From positions 1 through 27,357 of the forward strand of contig JANBPT010000642.1 of assembly GCA_027575765.1 (NCBI GenBank): DNA of 27,357 bases. The letters are read 5' to 3'. The position numbers and the translations under genes were made by a program. The stretch's first letter is position 1. Each line of letters opens with the position of its first letter. Shown one piece after another: positions 21,014-27,357 of the stretch. The notes beneath the pieces were generated by a model. It did not search any database and was not told the DNA's origin. It saw only the letters and a program-made list of their open reading frames with translations. This DNA is from Tieghemiomyces parasiticus (taxonomy: Eukaryota > Kickxellomycota > Dimargaritomycetes > Dimargaritales > Dimargaritaceae).

Positions 21014-22501
21014 TTACGAATCCTCTTCACCAAAGACCGCCGCAGGCATTTTGCCGAGTTTTTTATCGGACAGGTGGGCAAATTCAGGGTTCTGGCGAAG
21101 GGGTGACGCCGAGCTCCGACGACTCCCGCGATCCGAGCCGTCGAGGGACCGTTGTGGGGTGGCCGAGCCTATGCCGACTATGGTGGCCGGGCTGAGGTGA
21201 GGAGACCGGTTGGACGGGGTAACCGTGGTCGATCCGGCGGCCCGTAGATGAGGCGAAGACCCGGCCGAAACCAGGGAAGGTGGTGACCGGCGGCCATCGG
21301 AGTGCGGCGAAGGTTCCCGCGCGGCGTTAGAAGAAGAAGATATCAGGGACCCGGCTACGCTGTGGGGTCGGTTAGCCTTTTCGATGAGTTCGACAGGTTC
21401 GCCCAGTATTTCGGCGTGCCTCTGGAGCATCCGCGAATGGGCGGTGGAGGATGTCGCAGCGTCCATGGCTTCACCAAAATTATCGGGGACAATGTCGTAC
21501 GCAGCAGACGATCGATTGGAGCCGGACCGTCGGCTGGGGGCCACGCCACCACTCCATTCAGTGGCAGCACCGTCGGGGAGCACAAAGGTGGGCGGGGCCT
21601 CAGCCTTGGATTTCTCAGTGGCGATATGCAGATTGTAGCTGTCCAGGATTTCCACATAGAGGTGGACGGCGGAGGCGACGCGCTCGGCCGCGGTGACCAT
21701 CGTGTCGACCATCTGGCGGTCGGTCGGACTAGCGGTGGCCCGCTGTACGTTCGTGACGAGGGTTTGGTGAATCTCGCGACACTTAGGTACAAACTCCTTG
21801 ACGACCTCGTTGGTGAGGATCTGGTCGGTCTCCGGAGAAATGTTGATGAGGGCGTCGCGGAGGAGAGTAGCGTAGTACTGACCTACGTTGACCAGGGACT
21901 GGGGGTCAGCAACGGAGGATGGGAGACGGTTGGCGGTGGCACGGTGCTCTGGGGGTACGTACTCACCCACAGGGGCCAGCATGACCGCCCCGAACACTCC
22001 GTAATGCGGCCGGTCGGCTACCAGGGGCCGAGGCAAAAAGTCGAGGGGTGGGGCGTGCCCTCCATTGCTCTGTTTGGCCGTCTCGAGAGCCTGGAGGAGT
22101 GGAAATGTCGTGGTGTCTTCGCCTGGGTAAGCTGCGTACCAGTGCCGTACTGAATTGATGAGGCTGTCCCGGAGGACCGGGACGGCCGTCCCCGTCACGG
22201 TGCGCTTGGTGAATTCACGGGTGAAAGACGTGCTAACTAGCGCGGGTTTCATGCGGGTCGCATCGTCATCGACCAGTGCATTGATAATCATGAGCGACCC
22301 TAGGGCCACGGGTAACTTGGATGACCACAGCCGCCGGACCAGGACCTCGGTCGTCTTGCGGGCGGCGGGATCCTGAGTTTTGCTGAAAGTCAGCAGTTCC
22401 GCTAGGTGAGCCGGATTCTCGATGGCCTGGTCAATATGGGTCTCCAACTTATTCCTCAAGAGACCGAGTACAGCACTCCAGCGAGTTCTGAGGCCAGGCA
22501 T
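21014..22501 (-). CDS. VHS-GAT domain protein (Lsb5/GGA-like endosomal sorting or actin-linked adaptor)
   Basis: The single-exon frame could start further out (22783), but the Met at 22501 (MPGLRTRWSAVLG) begins just before the first domain, while the upstream 94 residues are low-complexity and look like untranslated sequence. The product is 495 residues. Residues about 12-102 are a VHS-like helical domain: ETHIDQAIENPAHLAELLTF, then RKTTEVLVRRLW and LGSLMIINALVDDD. Residues about 203-286 form a GAT-like three-helix bundle: QYYATLLRDALINIS, VVKEFVPKCREIHQTLV, and a third helix ending SAVHLYVEILDSYNL. The rest is Ser/Pro/Arg-rich and disordered. VHS-GAT proteins bind ubiquitin and sorting signals at endosomes or the trans-Golgi. 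Yeast Lsb5 links this to actin patches. No gamma-ear domain is present, so an Lsb5-like role fits better than GGA. The exact orthologue is unsure. Confidence 0.72.
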   Translation of the reverse strand: MPGLRTRWSAVLGLLRNKLETHIDQAIENPAHLAELLTFSKTQDPAARKTTEVLVRRLWSSKLPVALGSLMIINALVDDDATRMKPALVSTSFTREFTKRTVTGTAVPVLRDSLINSVRHWYAAYPGEDTTTFPLLQALETAKQSNGGHAPPLDFLPRPLVADRPHYGVFGAVMLAPVGEYVPPEHRATANRLPSSVADPQSLVNVGQYYATLLRDALINISPETDQILTNEVVKEFVPKCREIHQTLVTNVQRATASPTDRQMVDTMVTAAERVASAVHLYVEILDSYNLHIATEKSKAEAPPTFVLPDGAATEWSGGVAPSRRSGSNRSSAAYDIVPDNFGEAMDAATSSTAHSRMLQRHAEILGEPVELIEKANRPHSVAGSLISSSSNAAREPSPHSDGRRSPPSLVSAGSSPHLRAAGSTTVTPSNRSPHLSPATIVGIGSATPQRSLDGSDRGSRRSSASPLRQNPEFAHLSDKKLGKMPAAVFGEEDS

Positions 22502-24614
22502 GGTTAGAATTCGGCGGCTTGGGCCACGACGAGACTGGTGGGTATCGTCTGGTAGTAGTGGAAGGGGTGGGAATGCGGGGAAATAACACAATGAGAGTGC
22601 GCGGTTGCGGTAGAGCCCCGGGTTGGGCCAAGCAGGTGTCGCGGGCTGCCGATTAAATAAGGTTGGTAATCGATTCCCCGTGATTATTTTTAATGAGCAA
22701 CGAGGTGACGCGGTGTGGCCTGCCGGTTCAATGGCGCAGCCGACTAGGGAATATTGCGCAGCTACAGGGGTGGTCAAGTTCACTGCCGCTCGCAGCGTGC
22801 CAAGGGTGCAGTGATAAAGGTGGGAAGGGCTGCAGGGCTTGGCAGACCGCTAATATGTCGGGGGGGGGTCTGTGGGCCAAGACTAGAGTGCAGAGGTCCG
22901 GCGTTGTAGTCAATATACGGTATGACGGCGGGGGGTCGGGAAGCAGCGCGTGACGGTCAGGGGCGACAACAGCGTGGGGTCGACACTGAATGCGGACTGG
23001 CCGGGTTTTAAGTCGGCTGGTGACGGCAGTAAACCGGATGAGTGTAGATATGGACGGCCCGTAGGGGAAATTAGGGGTAGTAGGACAACGTGTGCAGAAT
23101 GGAATGTCACTGAACAATCCGAATCGGCACCAACGTCAAGATGGTCGGACGAACAAGAGGCACGGGGAGATGCGGGAGATGAATGGATTCAGGCGGCCGA
23201 GAGGTGGCTAGGTGTAAGGCGGTAGCGTAGGGCGGAGGATAGAGCGGCGTAGACGTGTCAGGCAGAGGGGAAAGAAAGTGGGCGGGAAGACGAGAGACGG
23301 GGCCGGCCAGTGAAGAGCATATAAGCGAGGGGAGGAGGCCAAGTGGCCGGGAGAACAAGGGTAAGAGCAGGCGGCATGTATAGGAAGGTGCAGGCTAAGG
23401 GTCCCGCGGCGAACCGACAGGGGGGGAGTAGGGCTGGGCCCGATTTAAGGATCCGCCAGCTAGTAGGCCACCAAGCATTAGCCAGTAAATATAGTGGCAG
23501 GCGGAGCTGGAGATCACGATGTAGAAGGCGCAGCGCATTAGTGGGGCCCTGTAGATGAGTGCAACGTCGGAGCTTCGGCCTTCAAGGCCATGGGTGGATT
23601 ATGGCGAAGCGGGGCTGTCACTATTGACGGGGGAGACCCATCCCGCCCACGTAAGGGCTGGCCGAATGACCGGGTGCTGGCTGCTTATCTCGTGGACCCA
23701 GCGCGTGCGGCACCGACAGTGTTAAATTTCCATGTATGGATCGATAATTGGGTGCAGTAGGCCCGAGTAGTGCTAAGCGAGCGGGGATAGCGTTTAGGGA
23801 TTGGTCCATTGAGCGTCAGAGGCGGCGATCATTATGCAAGGGGAAGGCATCGCCGCCTGGTAACGCCATCTATGCCATTACTCCACTTCACTTGGCCATG
23901 TGTTGAGGACGGGCGACTCCAAGAGGTTGAAAGAAACCGGCTGATTGGGTATCAATCAGTGCCTTTCGTTCGTCCCCGTCTTGGCAAAATACCCGTGGCG
24001 TCTGGAGGAGTGTAGGGGTTCTAATATCGACCCCACTGGAGGCATCCATTAGTGCTCCAATAGGTGTGCCGGCTCCATGGCTGCGGCGACGGAGGAGGGG
24101 GTCACAATGGACCAGAAGGAATGAAAGGGGGCCCTGTCAAGTGCTGACATGGCGAGGAGAGGGGGGGGTTCTTGGCAGGGGCATTGCCCTCTTGTCCGGG
24201 CACCACAAGTCCAAATGCTTGGTATGTGGGGAGGGGAGAATGCCAAGGATGCGGCTCGGACTAGACCTCTTGGGCGGGTACGCTTGGCGCTTTGCCACGG
24301 CTGTGGCACCCCCTTATACACAGCTGCTCTATTTCGGCCTAATGCTTCCGTACTGCCTTGAACTAGTTACTCGAAATCTCGCCAGCCGCTTGCTACACCA
24401 ACACAGCCACCAGTGCCACATCAAACCCCGCTTGCCTCATGCCATGGCCGAAATACTGCGTCAGTGAGCCAGTATTGAGTATAGGGTTGTTATTAAAAAC
24501 TTTGTGAAGGGGACCAGTCAGACGACCGGGCGTGTCGACAGCAATGTCTAACGGGTTAAGGTGGTGCCTGATGCCATGGTTTCGTACGGTCTAGAAAGAT
24601 TCAGAGCGCAGCCG
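22502..24614. other. 2.1 kb without a recognisable gene
   Basis: The first few hundred bases are upstream of the VHS-GAT gene. The region is GC-rich with many G runs, for example around 22860, 23420 and 24160. Open frames on both strands (22728-23117 minus, 24066-24467 plus) overlap chance frames and have no recognised domain. The 3' end of the Ssf1 gene transcript should lie just below 24615. Confidence 0.45.
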
Positions 24615-26420
24615 CTACTCCTCGTCCTCGTCTTCAGCTTCGTCGTCCTCTTCGATATCTTCCATGTTACCCCACTCATCCTCGTCGCTCGAGATGTCAT
24701 CGTCATCGTCTTCCTCCTCGAGGTCGATTTGATCACGAGCCCGCTTCCCGCGCCGCGCCTGGTCAGCAGCCGCGGGGCCATCCTCGGCCATATCATCCTC
24801 GTCCCCTTCCTCTTCATCGCTGCCCTTCACCAGCTCATCACCCACCAGGGGCGCATCACTCGCTTCGCCCCGGGCGGCTAGTTCGGCCGCGCGCTTCCGA
24901 CGCATACCAGCCAGGCCACCCTCGCGGGTCTTTTCACGATGAGCATCGGCAAGGGCCTTCTTACGCTCCACATTGGCCTCCTGTTCCTCGCGGCGGCGGG
25001 CGGCCTCGGCGCGACGGTGGACGAGTGCCGTCTGCTGGGCTTCAATCTCGTCGGCTGTTTTAGTAACAAACCGGTGGTACAAGATCTCACCCCCACACAT
25101 GCCGTTCTGGACCTTGGTCAAAGTGAGCTCTAGACGCGGTCCGGCTTCCTTAAGTCGGATGGCCCGTTTCTCCGAGCGCCGCTCGTTCAACGGGTCGCGG
25201 CCTTCGCCGAGCGTCACCATGCTCTCGGGGCCATCCTCCATATCGCTTTCTGTTGCAAAGGCCTCCCTAGGATGGCCAAACAAGAGCATACGTAGAAGGT
25301 GGAAGGAAATGGGTTGGTGGATGAGATGCGGAGAAAAGACGAACAGATGTAGCAGTTAGTATCGGCAAAAGTAAGGGCACATTTACTCGGCACAACGCCG
25401 AGCAATCAAGCCATCTATACCATTGGATTAACGGTAGTACTTACTTAAGAACGTAGTCACTGATATCCTCAACGTTGGCCATGGATGGCATTTTCTTTCC
25501 GGTAAGCTGCTTAATACTCTTCGACAGGCCGGCATCCTTCAAGGTGATAATGTAATGTCTAAAGTCCACGCGGTCGGTTTCGGCGTTATAGTTAAACAGA
25601 ACGACGCGCCGGGCCTCACCAAATTTTATGGTACGCACTTGGATGGGTGGGAACATGTTGCGGAATGTCGTGGCCATCAGCTTGACGTGTTTCTGGGACT
25701 CATCAAAGTTGTTAAGAATCAGAAGGGGAGCCGTTTGATACTCCAAACCAGGGGGTGGCGCATTCTTGACAATTTTAATCACGTCGCGCATCAGCGAGTA
25801 GGTGTTGACCCGGAATGTGAGCGTTGGGCCCTGCGGTAGGCGCGTCACACGGAAATTGGTGCCTGTCTCCGTGCGCGAAAAGATCATCAGATGTGTCACC
25901 TGGTACTCCGAGGCAATGGAGACAAAGTCCTTCAGCTTGTTGAATTTACGTTCCTGGTAAAGGAGGAAGAAGAGAGCGAGTAAAATATACACCAATAGCG
26001 GGCGAGAAGTTTTGGATTAGGACGTAGAGTAGGGGAGCCGACGGGGAAGCAGTCCAGTTTACGTATCAAAATGTCCAACCCAAAATTAGATCTACTCACC
26101 TTAAGCTTGACCGCGGTGAACGGGGACATGATCTTGCGGAAATTCAGCGTGAGCGCGGATACCGCCCGGCCGACCGTTCCCGACCGGATAACGAAACTCT
26201 TAGGTATGTGGCGGCTGTTGGCGAAGTCCGTCTCGGCCTTGGCGCGGTTCTCTTGCCGTAGCTTGCGGGACTTGGCGCTACGTTTCTATAGTCATAGTAC
26301 AAATAGAATAGGCGTGACCAGTAGGCAATTGCTTCGGGCAATGTGTTAGATACAGTCTCAGCTGGGTTCACGGCCTATTTCGCGTAGGCTTCTCGGGTCC
26401 AGGGGTCTTACCTTGGCCAT
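24615..26420 (-). CDS. SSF1: Ssf1/Peter Pan Brix-domain ribosome biogenesis factor
   Basis: Four exons (26420-26412, 26285-26100, 25953-25445, 25266-24615) join in phase to 451 residues. The first exon is only three codons (ATGGCCAAG before GTAAGA). The second begins KRSAKSRKLRQ and leads into the Brix domain at about 33-300: IPKSFVIRSGTVGRAV, HLMIFSRTETGTNFRVTRLP, GPTLTFRVNTYSLMRDV, HVKLMATTFRNMFPP and VDFRHYIITL, all hallmarks of the Ssf1/PPAN family. The conserved family block EAGPRLELTLTKVQNG follows in exon 4, then a Lys/Arg-rich coiled-coil-like stretch and a strongly acidic tail (from about residue 385). Ssf1 acts in the nucleolus in early pre-60S particles and is needed for correct pre-rRNA processing. 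It is an essential function in yeast, usually present once or as a recent pair. Length is normal for the family. Confidence 0.95.
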
Positions 26421-27216
26421 GGCGAGCGGTGCGATGTATGTGCAGAGTAAGACTGCGTTGTACCGGTGTTTAATGCGGAAAAGTATGGGATGGAGGGGCA
26501 AGTAAAATTGTAAATGCAGAGTGGGCCGTGCAATGTGCCGCGAAGGAGCTCCGTAAAATGCTTTGACAACATGCACCGGACATAAGATTTTGTCGTTACC
26601 ATAGGGCTGGGAGGAACGAGACTACCAAGAACCGTTAAAGAGAAAAAAAGAAAGAATATAGAAAAATAGGCGGGTGGATTGGTCCAGGTCAAATCAGAAA
26701 TAAGGCACGTGATTGAGATTTTGGCAGAGAAAGGGCGAAGCATTATCTATGAAAGAGCATACAACACCCGGCGATGTGCAGCGATGAAGAATATAGCTAC
26801 AGCAAAATGAACCAACCAACAACCTTATAAATTGATCCTGCAAATACCGGTCAGCAGTCTCTACTGATCAGTGACTGTTCCCTAACCACATATTAAAGGA
26901 ACGTCATTAACTATGCGCCAATTTCTAAAATAGTATGACAGCTAAATGTATCTCGGTAATGACTGACCCATCTTTACGACAGTATCTCGAGTGACTGCAT
27001 CCTGAAAGAGGAGACAGGATTTAGATGGCGGAACAGACGCCAATAGCAATAGTATTGATAAAATATATATTGACCATAGAACAATCCACCAACAACGATA
27101 GGTTATAGGCTGGCTTCACACAGGTGTCGCATGTAAGTGTGACTGCTAAGACCCCGCGATTGACGACGCCGTGCAGCCCCTGATCAATACACATAATGGT
27201 TTCCATTATAATCAAG
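26421..27216. other. Promoter of SSF1 and AT-rich right flank
   Basis: The part next to 26420 is upstream of SSF1. A pyrimidine-rich tract on the gene's strand lies at about 26639-26668. The remainder to the right repeat is AT-rich, with no recognised gene and no transposase remnant. Its AT-rich character resembles 1201-2030 at the other end. Confidence 0.5.
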
Positions 27217-27357
27217 TAATTCCGGTAGGCCCGAGTCAGCACCCCAATGAGCCGTCGACAATAGCTATCTCTCAGCAAGACCCGGGCCCTTGTCTTTCGG
27301 CAAGGTCCCTAGGGGCTTCAGACAAATGGCTAAACTAGAGGAACGGGACTGTAAAGG
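27217..27357 (-). repeat. Right terminal inverted repeat
   Basis: This is the inverted partner of positions 1-141 with three transitions between the copies. The outer end reads CGGGACTG, TA, AAGG, so TA lies at 27352-27353. The repeat is oriented as the right-hand end of an element whose body lies to its left. No matching left-hand end is visible nearby within the window. No transposase trace is seen next to this copy. Confidence 0.95.

Larger units (their letters stand above)
1..27357. mobile_element. Candidate giant mariner-type element bounded by terminal inverted repeats
   Basis: The window begins and ends with inverted copies of the same 141-base sequence. Both ends show a TA dinucleotide followed inward by CAGTCCCG, as in Tc1/mariner elements, so the true element may run from 7 to 27351 with TA at each border. 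A decayed mariner-family transposase sits beside the left repeat and reads towards it. By eye I find no other copy of the repeat inside the window, so the two end copies are the best mates for each other. Against this, the interior is mostly host-like genes with introns, far more than mariner elements carry, and the flanking sequence needed to prove a target-site duplication is outside the window. A host segment caught between two truncated element ends is the main alternative. Confidence 0.45.

Noticed and set aside
21302..22153. 283-codon plus-strand frame opposite the VHS-GAT gene
   Set aside because: It mirrors conserved codons of the minus-strand gene and shows no family features.
24066..24467. 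133-codon plus-strand frame
   Set aside because: It is overlapped by an equally long minus-strand frame, and neither shows domain features or a clear promoter.
1..27357. Starship, Maverick/Polinton or linear-plasmid interpretation
   Set aside because: I see no DUF3435-type tyrosine recombinase, no retroviral-type integrase with protein-primed DNA polymerase B, and no capsid genes. The mariner relic and the TA-CAGT ends fit a Tc1/mariner origin better.

Overview
The window is eukaryotic and most likely fungal. Its genes carry short introns with GT-AG borders (GTAAGT-type donors), and its recognisable proteins are typical of fungi: an Ssf1/Peter Pan ribosome-assembly factor, a Syp1/FCHO muniscin, a VHS-GAT protein, a SOSS-B-type single-strand DNA-binding protein, a HeH/SAP membrane protein and a 7TM receptor-like protein. 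Compact introns, GC-rich coding sequence and the receptor type suggest an early-diverging fungus, but I cannot place it further.

The first and last 141 bases are an inverted repeat with only three differences. Both copies have a CAGTCCCG end preceded by TA (positions 5-6 and 27352-27353), which is how Tc1/mariner termini look. Just inside the left repeat lies a decayed mariner-family transposase on the minus strand, pointing at the left end (about 181-1200). No matching partner repeat is visible closer to it. The window can therefore be read as one giant (about 27.3 kb) mariner-type element carrying host genes, or as a host segment caught between two element ends.

Layout: left repeat (1-141); transposase relic (181-1200); AT-rich gap; 7TM receptor-like gene (2031-3182, -); 3.7 kb with no recognisable gene; a spliced 54-residue membrane protein (6864-7153, +); HeH/SAP multi-pass membrane protein (7681-9905, -, 3 exons); SOSS-B/NABP-like OB-fold protein (10996-11646, -, 3 exons); Syp1-like F-BAR/muHD protein (12497-16581, +, 6 exons); 2.7 kb with no recognisable gene; secreted Pro/Tyr-rich protein (19329-20558, +); VHS-GAT protein (21014-22501, -); 2.1 kb gap; Ssf1 (24615-26420, -, 4 exons); AT-rich gap; right repeat (27217-27357).

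The genes do not form a pathway. Two belong to endocytosis or endosomal sorting (Syp1-like, VHS-GAT), one to 60S ribosome assembly, one to genome maintenance and one probably to the nuclear envelope. Their intact reading frames and consistent splice phases indicate working genes, in sharp contrast to the broken transposase.
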